In this document: piece after piece, positions 56,169 through 64,000 of the stretch | How the letters are laid out: each line of letters starts with the position of its first letter | How positions within the stretch are numbered: the stretch's first letter is position 1 | Origin: CFX5 sp023384495 | Lineage (GTDB): Bacteria > Chloroflexota > Anaerolineae > Caldilineales > Caldilineaceae | Direction: 5' to 3' | DNA: 64,000 bases | NCBI GenBank assembly: GCA_048499455.1 | Contig: JASNZV010000001.1 | Span: forward strand, 1,116,001-1,180,000 | Translations under genes and position numbers: made by a program | The notes under the pieces: generated by a model | What the model was told of the DNA's origin: nothing | Seen by the model: only the letters and a program-made list of their open reading frames with translations | The model's database searches: none

Positions 56169-57658
56169 AATCGTTCCTCTGCACCTGGCTGCCCGGCCAG
56201 GATCGGTTCGATAGGCAGCCATACACGCAACTCGGCGCCGGCGCCCCGTTGAGACAGAATCGTGAGGCGGCCATGTAGGGTGGTCAGACGTTCACGCATC
56301 TGGCGCAAACCAAGCTGGCTCCCCTCGCTGGCGCCGGGGTCAAAGCCACGCCCGTTGTCGCGGATGGTTAGTTGCAGCCCACCGTCTATATGAGTGCTTT
56401 GCACGGTGACTGTTGTGGCGTTGGCATGTTTGGCGGCGTTGGTCAACGCTTCCTGCACCAGGCGAAACAAGGTAGCCTCTAACTGAGGCGATAAGAGCGC
56501 AACCGAGAGGCCACCAAGGTCCACTTCTGTCTCCCAGCCATGTTGATTCCCAAATTCGATGATGTACCGCTGTAGTTCGCCCACAAAGCCAAATTCATCA
56601 AACTGGATCGGCCGCAACGCAAAGATCGCACGGCGCAATTCGGTGATCTGGTCGCGCAACGCGGGTTTGAGCGCCACGAGTTCAGCTCGCAAGCGTTCGG
56701 GGTCCTCGTTGAGCCAATCCAGCCAGAGATCGACCCTCATGCGGCGAAAGGCCAGCGTCTGGGCCAGGCCGTCGTGGATATCGCGGGCAATGCGCGCCCG
56801 CTCCTCGGCGATGGCCCGCTCCAGTTCGTAGATCGATCGTTCCTCGCGCGTGCGGCGGCGGGCGCCGGTGATCGCCTCGCCGATCTCCCCGGCGATAGTC
56901 TCCAGCAGTGACCAATCATCCGCCTCCAGCGACACTTTGCCCTTTGTGTATAGTTCGATCCAGCCGACCCGGATAGCGCCGTCGTAGATGGGCAGGCGCA
57001 CGCAGGCGCCCGCCAACCCATCGGGGTCGCCGGGCGCGGTCACAAGTTGGGTTGTCTGCTCATCGTTAAAGCCGCCGGCATAGCGTTTGCGCAGTTCACG
57101 GAGCTGTTCGGCAGTTCCCCCGGTGGTGCGAGCCAAGATCGCCTCGGTCGCATCGTGTAGCCACAGGGCAGAGGCTTCACTGGGCGCCAGCCGTTGGGGA
57201 AAAAGCAGAACGATATCGAGCAATTCATCCAATGAAGCCGATGCAGCCAGAGAACGGTTGACCTCACTGAGCAGAGCAAGCTGGGCATTGGTGCGCTGAA
57301 GCTGGCGGTTGAGTTCCTGCTGCTGTTCCAGGACCGCTTCCAATTCGGCTTGATGACGCCGTTCCTGCCGGCTGGCCCACGTTAAAGTGATCCAAACGGC
57401 CAGGGCGCCCATGATGCCCCAAACGACGGTTTCAAAAAAGAGTTGTGGTCCGGCCCTCAGCTCACGCAGCAGAGATGCTTCAACGAGCCGGCCCACCGCA
57501 AAGGTCAGCGCAATGGCGCCGCCGAGCCACCAGCGCCACGGCAGGAGGGGCGACCGGCTCGGCGCTACATCCGTCTGCTCATGCCGTCTCTGCTGTACTA
57601 TCAATGGATGCACACCACCTGCGTCCTGCGCCAGAGGCGCCACCACAGCCACCACCAA
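56165..57658 (-). CDS. NarX/LiaS-type sensor histidine kinase with GAF domain
   Basis: Up to 497 residues. Two membrane segments (about 40-60 and 75-95), a coiled coil (95-125), a GAF domain (about 130-280), then HisKA_3 with ARIARDIHDGLAQTLAFRRM and a HATPase with EALTNAAKHANA, DNGRGFD and LGLRQMRERL. There is no extracytoplasmic domain of size, so sensing is probably intramembrane or through GAF. The frame opens at a TTG; a GTG at 57613 (residue 16) is an equally good start, so the first 15 residues are uncertain. The first gene of a two-gene operon with the NarL-type regulator. Confidence 0.9.
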   Translation of the reverse strand: MVVAVVAPLAQDAGGVHPLIVQQRRHEQTDVAPSRSPLLPWRWWLGGAIALTFAVGRLVEASLLRELRAGPQLFFETVVWGIMGALAVWITLTWASRQERRHQAELEAVLEQQQELNRQLQRTNAQLALLSEVNRSLAASASLDELLDIVLLFPQRLAPSEASALWLHDATEAILARTTGGTAEQLRELRKRYAGGFNDEQTTQLVTAPGDPDGLAGACVRLPIYDGAIRVGWIELYTKGKVSLEADDWSLLETIAGEIGEAITGARRRTREERSIYELERAIAEERARIARDIHDGLAQTLAFRRMRVDLWLDWLNEDPERLRAELVALKPALRDQITELRRAIFALRPIQFDEFGFVGELQRYIIEFGNQHGWETEVDLGGLSVALLSPQLEATLFRLVQEALTNAAKHANATTVTVQSTHIDGGLQLTIRDNGRGFDPGASEGSQLGLRQMRERLTTLHGRLTILSQRGAGAELRVWLPIEPILAGQPGAEERL

Positions 57659-57701
57659 CCACGAATCACTGGCTAAATTCTAACTGATTCCGTCTGTTTT
57701 G

Positions 57702-57938
57702 TCATGATCGGATTGTCCATCCAGCCAGCGGCAACCTTTTCAGGAGCCGTTTTAGCAAGGTCATTTCCCATCCGAGCAGCCAGCCTCCCAACAAGAGAAA
57801 GGGGGTGCCCGGCAACAAGGGGAGCAAAATGCCAAGCACACCGAGCCCAATACAGAGCCAGCCAGCCACCCCTTGCAGACCTTGTCTGAGCTGGATCGGC
57901 AAACTAGCAAATGCACTCATTGGCTTCTTGAAGCTCAT
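57702..57938 (-). CDS. Small membrane protein, DUF454/YbaN-like
   Basis: 78 residues. A short amphipathic N-terminus is followed by two close membrane segments, LQGVAGWLCIGLGVLGILLP and LPGTPFLLLGGWLLG, then a basic tail (LKRLLKRLPLAGW). The GxLGIxLPLLPGTPFLLL pattern is typical of the DUF454 (YbaN) family of unknown function. A GAGGAGGAA site precedes the ATG. It lies upstream of the sensor kinase on the same strand with a 43-nt gap, so it may be part of that operon. Confidence 0.8.
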   Translation of the reverse strand: MSFKKPMSAFASLPIQLRQGLQGVAGWLCIGLGVLGILLPLLPGTPFLLLGGWLLGWEMTLLKRLLKRLPLAGWTIRS

Positions 57939-58184
57939 CCATTCCTCCTCTATCGGGACCTAATTTTCGGGGTCCGGGTCTGGTCTAGACCTATTCTAGC
58001 CAGAAACGGCTCCGTCCAGTAGAGGAGATGCTCCCGATTGGAAGGGAAATTTTCCCCGATTTCTGGCGGGAATCCACCTCTGGACAGGCAAGGGAAGAAC
58101 CGGTACGCTACTTTTAGCGAAACAAGCCAGCCAGTGGTTGAAGGCCGCCTATCTGTCGTGGATAAAACCTTGAGGAGAAGTGAT

Positions 58185-60983
58185 ATGGTGCGCTCAGGAC
58201 CTTCAAGTCCGGATCGTCCGTCCCATCCGTGGCATACCGAAACAACCGATCAGATGTTGGATACGCTGGGTGTTCATGCAACGCATGGGCTGGACGACGA
58301 AGAAGCAGCGTTGCGCCTGACGCGTTACGGCGCCAATGAACTGGTAGAACGGGGCCGCAAAAGCCCCCTGCGCATTTTGTGGGAACAATTTTCGAGCGCC
58401 ATGGTGCTGATCCTGATCGGGGCCGCGGTCGTCTCTGGCAGTCTGGGGAAAGTCACAGAGACGATCGCGATTGCGGCCATCGTGGTGCTCTTTGCCGTCT
58501 TGGGATTCGTGCAGGAGTATCGGGCCGAACAGGCCATTGCCGCACTCAAAAAGCTGACCGTTCCCACCGTGCGGGTGCGTCGCAACGGCGCGGTGAGCAC
58601 CCTGTCGGCGCGTGAACTTGTCCCCGGTGACATTGTGTTGCTGGAGACGGGCAATGTCGTGCCTGCCGATCTGCGTCTGATCGAGAGCGTCAATCTAAGG
58701 ACCCAAGAAGCCGCCTTGACCGGCGAATCGCAGCCGGTGGAAAAAAGCACCCAAGCCCTACCTGCCGCCCAACTGGCCCTGGGCGACCGGCAGAACATGG
58801 GACACATGGGCACAGTTGTCACCTATGGTCGCGGCGCCGGCGTCGTGGTTGAAACTGGCATGCACACCGAACTGGGCAGAATCGCCGCGCTGATCCAAAA
58901 CGTGACCCACGAGGTGACGCCGCTCCAACAGCGGCTTGATACCCTGGGCAAGCAGTTGGCGGTGGCCGGTGTGGTCGTTGCACTGCTTGTTCTGGTGATC
59001 GGCGTGTTGCGCGGCGAGCCCGTTTCAGAGATGTTCCTGACTGCGGTGAGCGTGGCGGTGGCGGTGGTGCCCGAAGGGCTGCCGGCCGTGGTGACCGTAA
59101 CCCTGGCCCTGGGAGCACAACGGATGTTGCGGCGCCGGGCCTTGGTGCGCAAACTCGCTGCCGTCGAAACCCTGGGCGCGGTGACGGTGATCTGCTCGGA
59201 CAAGACGGGCACGCTGACCGAAAACCGCATGACGGTTACTGTCATCGATGTGGCCGGCCACTCTCTGGAACTCCACGATGGTGCATCGTTGCCGGCAAGG
59301 GCAGCATCTGCTGACTGGTTGGCGACCCAGTCACCCCAGATTGGGCTGATCCTGGCCGGTGGTGTGCTCTGTAACGACGCCATCCTCAGCTCTGGTGCGC
59401 CGGGCGAACGCGTGCAGGCGGTTGGCGACCCCACCGAAGGGGCCCTGTTGGTCGCCGCTGCTCAGGCCGGCCTCTCGCAAGACGACTTACAGAAATGGTT
59501 CCCGCGGGTGGCCGAACTGCCCTTCGATTCGGACCGCAAACGGATGACCACTGTTCACCAACTCCTGGTCGACCCACTGCAAGTACCAGGTCTGCCCGCA
59601 CTCTTTCCTCATGTTCCTCATGCTCAGGCACCCTATGTAGCCGTTACCAAAGGCGCTGTGGATAGCCTGGTAAAATTTTGCTCCACTATCTGGGTGGATA
59701 CTCGGCCCGAACCGTTGGACCAGGTCTGGCTGCAACGCCTTGAGGGGGCGAATGAGCGGCTGGCGCACAATGGGATGCGCGTGTTGGGGGTGGCTGTGCG
59801 TCGGCTGGAAGCAGTGCCCACCCCCACCCAACTGGCGGCGCTTGAAAACGACCTGGTCTTTGTCGGACTCTTTGGCATCGTCGACCCGCCGCGTCCAGAA
59901 GTAAGAACGGCGGTCCAGCGGTGTACGGCTGCCGGCATCCGACCCGTGATGATCACGGGCGACCATCCGCTCACGGCCCGCTATATTGCGGCTGAACTGG
60001 GCATTGCCGGCGATGGCAAGGTGCTGACCGGCCAGGAGTTGAACGAGCTCACGGGCGCCCAACTCGACGCACTGGTGGATGAAGTCTCGGTCTATGCGCG
60101 TGTCTCGCCTGAACACAAGCTCCAGATTGTCGAGGCCCTGCAACGTAAGGGCCATGTGGTGGCGATGACCGGCGACGGCGTCAACGACTCACCGGCGCTC
60201 AAAAAGGCCAACATTGGCGTTGCTATGGGGATCACCGGCACCGACGTTTCCAAAGAGGCGGCGGAAATGGTGCTGGTGGACGACAATTTTGCCACCATCG
60301 TTGCTGCGGTCGAAGAGGGCCGCGCCATCTATGATAACATCCGGCGTTTTGTCAAGTTCTCCATTGCGGGGAACATCGGCAAGGTGTTGGTGATGTTGCT
60401 GGCGCCCTTTGCCGGCATCAACGTGGCCCTCTTGCCGCTGCAGTTGCTCTGGCTCAACTTGATGACCGATGGGCTGCTGGGGTTGGGATTGGGCATGGAA
60501 TCGGCGGAAAAGAACACTATGCAACGCTCGCCTCGTTCACCCAAGACTGGCCTTTTGAGCGACGGATTGGGCCTGCATATCCTCTGGGTTGGTGTGGTCA
60601 TTGGCTTCACCGCACTCGGTGTTGGCTATGCCTACTACAACCCGGCCGACCCGGCCAACACAACCTGGCAGACCATGATCTTTACGACTCTGGCCTTTTT
60701 GCAGATCGGGCAGGCCCTGGCCTCCCGCTCGAACCACGAATCGATCTTTGCCCTGAGCGTGCGCAATAACCCGTTGTTGGCCTGGATGGTCGTGGCGACG
60801 GTCGGCTTGCAACTGCTCGTCCTCTACACGCCTTTTTTGGACCCGTTCTTCAACGTGACGCCACTGGCGCTGGCTGACCTGCTGGTCTGCGTCCTCTTGG
60901 GCATGGCGGCGTTGGTTGCTATCGAGTTGGAAAAGTTCTTGCTACGCCGCAGAAGTGTCACGCTGCGTCTGCAACCGGCATAA
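58185..60983 (+). CDS. Cation-transporting P-type ATPase (P2 type, probably Ca2+)
   Basis: 932 residues with the N-terminal cation-ATPase domain, actuator motif TGES (T179-S182), M4 motif VPEGLPAVVTVTLALG, phosphorylation site DKTGTLTENRM (D339), hinge GDGVNDSPALKKANIGVAMG, and M6 LLWLNLMTDGLLGLGLGME. PEGLP in M4 and NxxTDG in M6 are the calcium-site signatures of P2A pumps; Mn2+ is an alternative and Na+/K+ is unlikely. It would export cytoplasmic cation using ATP. GAGGAGAAG lies upstream of this ATG, which I prefer to the start at 58038 that adds 49 residues of poor coding character. Confidence 0.93.
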   Translation: MVRSGPSSPDRPSHPWHTETTDQMLDTLGVHATHGLDDEEAALRLTRYGANELVERGRKSPLRILWEQFSSAMVLILIGAAVVSGSLGKVTETIAIAAIVVLFAVLGFVQEYRAEQAIAALKKLTVPTVRVRRNGAVSTLSARELVPGDIVLLETGNVVPADLRLIESVNLRTQEAALTGESQPVEKSTQALPAAQLALGDRQNMGHMGTVVTYGRGAGVVVETGMHTELGRIAALIQNVTHEVTPLQQRLDTLGKQLAVAGVVVALLVLVIGVLRGEPVSEMFLTAVSVAVAVVPEGLPAVVTVTLALGAQRMLRRRALVRKLAAVETLGAVTVICSDKTGTLTENRMTVTVIDVAGHSLELHDGASLPARAASADWLATQSPQIGLILAGGVLCNDAILSSGAPGERVQAVGDPTEGALLVAAAQAGLSQDDLQKWFPRVAELPFDSDRKRMTTVHQLLVDPLQVPGLPALFPHVPHAQAPYVAVTKGAVDSLVKFCSTIWVDTRPEPLDQVWLQRLEGANERLAHNGMRVLGVAVRRLEAVPTPTQLAALENDLVFVGLFGIVDPPRPEVRTAVQRCTAAGIRPVMITGDHPLTARYIAAELGIAGDGKVLTGQELNELTGAQLDALVDEVSVYARVSPEHKLQIVEALQRKGHVVAMTGDGVNDSPALKKANIGVAMGITGTDVSKEAAEMVLVDDNFATIVAAVEEGRAIYDNIRRFVKFSIAGNIGKVLVMLLAPFAGINVALLPLQLLWLNLMTDGLLGLGLGMESAEKNTMQRSPRSPKTGLLSDGLGLHILWVGVVIGFTALGVGYAYYNPADPANTTWQTMIFTTLAFLQIGQALASRSNHESIFALSVRNNPLLAWMVVATVGLQLLVLYTPFLDPFFNVTPLALADLLVCVLLGMAALVAIELEKFLLRRRSVTLRLQPA

Positions 60984-61035
60984 CTTGAATCCAGCCAGAG
61001 GGGGTTGCCGCTACGATTCACAAAACCATTTCACC

Positions 61036-61108
61036 ATCATTTTCATCGTTCGGGGTGTCCCCAGGTCATGATGCCTGGTATGAAAATGGAGCAAAACAGC
61101 GCAACACC
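61036..61108 (+). repeat. Dispersed element B, rearranged partial copy
   Basis: ATCATTTTCATCGTTCGGGG plus TGTCC (the right end of element B) is followed by, rather than preceded by, GAAAATGGAGCAAAACAGCG plus CAACACC (the left end). The tandem CACAGAG core is missing. This looks like a tail-to-head junction or an internal deletion/permutation. Confidence 0.7.
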
Positions 61109-61145
61109 CAGACCGCGGTGACTGTGCGATGGGTGGGATCGCAAA

Positions 61146-64000
61146 TTACAGAATCTGAGCCTTACCCAGGTCCTCCACCGCGCCCAGCGCGACGAGCGCC
61201 GCCTTCTGCGCTTCGCTGATCCCGGTGACGCCGGCGATCTTCATCCCGGTATAGAGGCGGGGCGTGTGCAGCGTTTGCAGACACACACCACTCTCCAGAT
61301 CCCACAGCCGGATCGTTTCATCGCTGCTGCCGCTGGCCAGAAGACAACCGGCGGGGCTAAACACCACCGCTTCGACCGCATCGGTATGGCCGTGCAGCCG
61401 GGCCACCACGCGCTGCGTGGGTAAATGCCAGAGGCGGATTGTCTGGTCGGCGCAGCCTAACACCAATGTCTCGCCAGCGGGATGAAACGCCAACGTCAAG
61501 ACCACCGTATCCAGGTTGAGCACGGGGTCCAGCGCCTGGCCGTTCTCACCGTCCCACAGGCGCACGGTGCAATCATAGCTGCTAGAGGCCAGCAGACGGC
61601 CATCCGGGCTGAACGCCAGCCCGTTGACTGCATTGGTGTGCCCGTACAACGTGGCGCATTGTTGGCCGTTCGCAACCGTCCACAGGCAGACTGTCCTGTC
61701 CATCCCTCCACTGGCCAACAGACGACCATCGGGATGAAAGGCGCAGGTCAAGATGCGGTCGCGATGCCCGGTCAGGATGTGGGCAGTCTGGCCGCGGCGC
61801 ATGTCCCACAGCCGGAGGGTGCGGTCGCCGCTGCCACTGGCCAATAACGCACCGGTGGGGCTAAATTGCAGACATTCCACCCGCGCCGTGTGCTCTCGCC
61901 ACCGGAAGAGCGGTTGTGTGCTCGGCACATGCCACACGCACACCGTGCAATCGTCGCTGCCGCTGGCCAGCGTTTCACCGTCGGGGCTGAAGGCGACCTT
62001 GGTGATTCCGTAGGGATGGCCGTGGAACATCTGCTCGACGCGACCGTGGCGCGGCGCCCACAGACAGAGCGCGCCGTCGGCACTGCCGCTGAGCAACCGC
62101 TCGCCGTCCGGGCTAGCAGCCAGCGAACAGATCGGATTGACATGCATCTGTAGATTATCCAGGCATTGCCACGTGCGCATATCCCATACGGTGACCGTCG
62201 GCTCCGCCCCGATGCGGGCCAGCAGTTGGCCATCGGGGCTAAAGGTGAGCAAGACGGTTTGATAGTCCAGGTCCACCAGGGTATGAAGCACTTGGCCTGT
62301 ATAGACATCCCACAGGCGGATGAAGGTATCGCCTCCCCCGCTCGCCAGAATGCGCCCGTCTGCGCTCAGCGCCATGGTCCGAATGGGGCCGCTGTGGCCG
62401 TGCAACGTATGAAGGGGCTGCTCCACGCCGCTTGCGGGCGCGACTTGCCAGACCTGGATCGTGGCGTCGTGGCTACCGCTGACCAGGAGCTGGCCCGCCG
62501 GATGACGCTTTGCGCCCACTGCGTGAACAAAGAGCAGCACATGTACCTCATCTGTGTGGGCCTGGAACGTCTGCCGCAGGGCGCCTCGGCTGAGATCCCA
62601 CACGCAGATGCCGCCATCGACACTCCCACTCGCCAGCCCCTGCCCATCGGGCGTGAAGGCCAGGGATGCGACCGCGCTGGTGTGGCCAGTCAGCGTATAG
62701 ACACACCGCCCGCTGTGCGTCTCCCACACACGCACGGTGTGAGCGGTGTCACCCGTGGCGACGAGCGCCCCATCCGCTGTAAAGGCCAGCGGCCAGATGG
62801 CGTGGGTGTGGCCGACCAGCCGCTGCCGCAAGTGACCGGTCGCTACGTCCCACACACAAACGGCGTGGTCAGGCTCGACCGTGGCCAGGAGGCGGCCATC
62901 CGGGCTAAAAGCGGCGCTGGTGGCGCGCACGTCGGGCGCCGGGTATTGCTGGGTTGACTGGCCGTTCTCGATCTGCAACAGGCGCAGCTTGCCCCCGGCG
63001 GCGCCGGCCACTAGCAGGTGGCCTTGATGCTGTAGCTGGCAGGCCAGCACCTTGCCAAAAACATGCGTGAAGACGGTGTTTTTGAAATCAGCTTCTCGAA
63101 AGTCGACCTCGCGCAACGGCGCGCCCTGCAAATGGGCCTGCCAGATACTCAGGCGAGAAAAGTCATAGCCCTGTACATCGATGCCGGCGTGGAGCAACAG
63201 GTTGAGCAAATTGCCCCCCGCATAGCCGGGCGCCACCTGCGCCTGATCGCGCAACAGGGCCAGGCACTGCTTTACCCGTTCTACCCACCCTCCCTTCCCC
63301 AGGCTGGCCGCTAGCCGGGCGATGATCGGTTGCAGGATCATGCGCACCTGACTCCGGCGTACATACTCTTTGGCCCGCGCTTTGAGCAGCGCATGGCGGT
63401 GCAGGCGGGCGAACTGGCCTTCCTCAATCTCACGGCAAACCAGCTCGATCAACCGCTCGGTAACATATTCCATGACCACATTCTGCAGCGTAAAACGTCC
63501 GCCGGACTCCCTTTCGCCCGGGGGCGCGGGCGCAGAAACGGCCTTTTCCAGCACTGAACGGCGCTCCAGGCCGAGCAACGCCTCCATCAGGGCATGGGGC
63601 GGCGGGGGGTGAAGCAAATCATCGCGCAGGGCCCAGAGTGAGACAGGCTCGCGCTCCACGGCCAACCAGACCAGAATCTCCTGCTCCAACGGCGATAGGA
63701 TAGCGAACTGTTGGTCGAGCACCGTGCGGATGTCGTCAAAGATGGGCGCCCCAGTGGCCTGAAAGGCGGCAATATCGCCGCCAAAGAGATCATGCACCGT
63801 CTGGGCGACCACTCTGAGGGCGAGGGGATTGCCTGAATAGGTGGTGACGAGGGTTCTGGCATGAACCTCGTCGCCGGGCAGCCCGCGCGCAGTGAGGAGC
63901 GCCTGCCCGGCCGCCACATCGAGGCCGGCCAGGCGCAGCGAACGCACCGCCGGTCGATCTTCCTCCAGGCGCGCCAGCCCTTTGGGGCGCTCGCGGCTGG
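61146..64000 (-). CDS. STAND-type NTPase with fourteen WD40 blades, N-terminus cut by window edge
   Basis: The frame is open through the right edge; the GTG at 63947 is inside a conserved stretch (SRERPKGLARLEEDRPAVRS before it), so the gene continues outside. Visible first is the C-terminal part of an NB-ARC-like module (SLRLAGLDVAAGQALLTARG, GNPLALRVVAQTVHDLFGG) with winged-helix region (AILSPLEQEILVWLAVE). A pentapeptide-like segment (GAPLREVDFREADFKNTVF) leads to fourteen WD40 repeats with GH and WD landmarks (for example GHTSAVASLAF...ICVWD), enough for two seven-bladed propellers. A helical tail ends the protein. Such proteins act as ligand-triggered oligomerising switches. The effector domain, if any, lies beyond the window. 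Confidence 0.9.
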   Translation of the reverse strand, partial: SRERPKGLARLEEDRPAVRSLRLAGLDVAAGQALLTARGLPGDEVHARTLVTTYSGNPLALRVVAQTVHDLFGGDIAAFQATGAPIFDDIRTVLDQQFAILSPLEQEILVWLAVEREPVSLWALRDDLLHPPPPHALMEALLGLERRSVLEKAVSAPAPPGERESGGRFTLQNVVMEYVTERLIELVCREIEEGQFARLHRHALLKARAKEYVRRSQVRMILQPIIARLAASLGKGGWVERVKQCLALLRDQAQVAPGYAGGNLLNLLLHAGIDVQGYDFSRLSIWQAHLQGAPLREVDFREADFKNTVFTHVFGKVLACQLQHQGHLLVAGAAGGKLRLLQIENGQSTQQYPAPDVRATSAAFSPDGRLLATVEPDHAVCVWDVATGHLRQRLVGHTHAIWPLAFTADGALVATGDTAHTVRVWETHSGRCVYTLTGHTSAVASLAFTPDGQGLASGSVDGGICVWDLSRGALRQTFQAHTDEVHVLLFVHAVGAKRHPAGQLLVSGSHDATIQVWQVAPASGVEQPLHTLHGHSGPIRTMALSADGRILASGGGDTFIRLWDVYTGQVLHTLVDLDYQTVLLTFSPDGQLLARIGAEPTVTVWDMRTWQCLDNLQMHVNPICSLAASPDGERLLSGSADGALCLWAPRHGRVEQMFHGHPYGITKVAFSPDGETLASGSDDCTVCVWHVPSTQPLFRWREHTARVECLQFSPTGALLASGSGDRTLRLWDMRRGQTAHILTGHRDRILTCAFHPDGRLLASGGMDRTVCLWTVANGQQCATLYGHTNAVNGLAFSPDGRLLASSSYDCTVRLWDGENGQALDPVLNLDTVVLTLAFHPAGETLVLGCADQTIRLWHLPTQRVVARLHGHTDAVEAVVFSPAGCLLASGSSDETIRLWDLESGVCLQTLHTPRLYTGMKIAGVTGISEAQKAALVALGAVEDLGKAQIL

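Noticed and set aside
57087..57299. Small plus-strand frames within the sensor kinase gene
   Set aside because: They are antisense to GAF-domain coding sequence with good motifs on the other strand.

Overview
The window reads as a high-GC chromosome segment of a Chloroflexota bacterium, most likely of the Anaerolineae/Caldilineae or a relative. This is inference. It rests on overall gene content, on a class II/Rv3378c-type diterpene synthase pair otherwise described in the chloroflexote Herpetosiphon, and on secreted proteins carrying a VYLP-type motif just after the signal peptide. I see no rRNA, intact tRNA, CRISPR array, transposase or phage gene.

Layout. 1-6822: housekeeping and miscellaneous genes: an edge-truncated pyrimidine-nucleoside phosphorylase, an AIM24-family protein, a SUI1-type factor, a UBP zinc-finger protein, a receiver/thioredoxin-reductase-like fusion, a UDP-glucuronate decarboxylase-like enzyme and an Lgt-like membrane protein. 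7211-18632: a long co-directional run with acetyl-CoA synthetase, a fused pyruvate dehydrogenase E1 alpha-beta, E2, an acyl carrier protein, a small membrane protein, then a group 3b-type NAD(P)-linked [NiFe] hydrogenase (beta, cNMP-binding protein, gamma, delta, alpha, maturation protease) and a universal stress protein. 18757-24793 (minus): a complete peptide ABC importer. 25423-30968 (plus): a second universal stress protein, a four-subunit 2-oxoacid:ferredoxin oxidoreductase of VOR type and a fused ADP-forming acyl-CoA synthetase. Importer, VOR and synthetase together suggest peptide or amino-acid fermentation with ATP gained at the acyl-CoA step.

31250-37042: a signalling operon with a CheB-CheR-PAS-histidine kinase fusion, a NarL-type regulator, two receiver-only proteins and a free-standing glycogen-binding CBM48 protein, closed by a strong intrinsic terminator. 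37595-39999: a class II diterpene cyclase overlapping a homologue of the Mycobacterium tuberculosis tuberculosinol-forming enzyme Rv3378c. 40002-43197 (minus): a membrane hybrid histidine kinase and a small cysteine-rich protein. 43652-50256: two large secreted proteins, an ExeM/NucH-type nuclease and a protein with twelve C-x3/4-C...W repeats. 50379-57938: a PhyH-family dioxygenase, a heterodimeric ABC exporter, a NarX/NarL-type two-component pair and a small DUF454-like protein. 58185-60983: a P-type (probably Ca2+) ATPase. 61146-64000: an edge-truncated STAND/WD40 protein with fourteen blades.

Intergenic DNA is unusually structured. There are three copies of a hairpin with TTTGAAAAC/GTTTTCAAA arms just upstream of genes, a roughly 145-190 bp dispersed element with defined ends (two full copies and one rearranged), several hairpins built from 7-9 nt tandem units, a relic of the acyl-CoA synthetase gene, and a tRNA-Leu 5'-half-like fragment.
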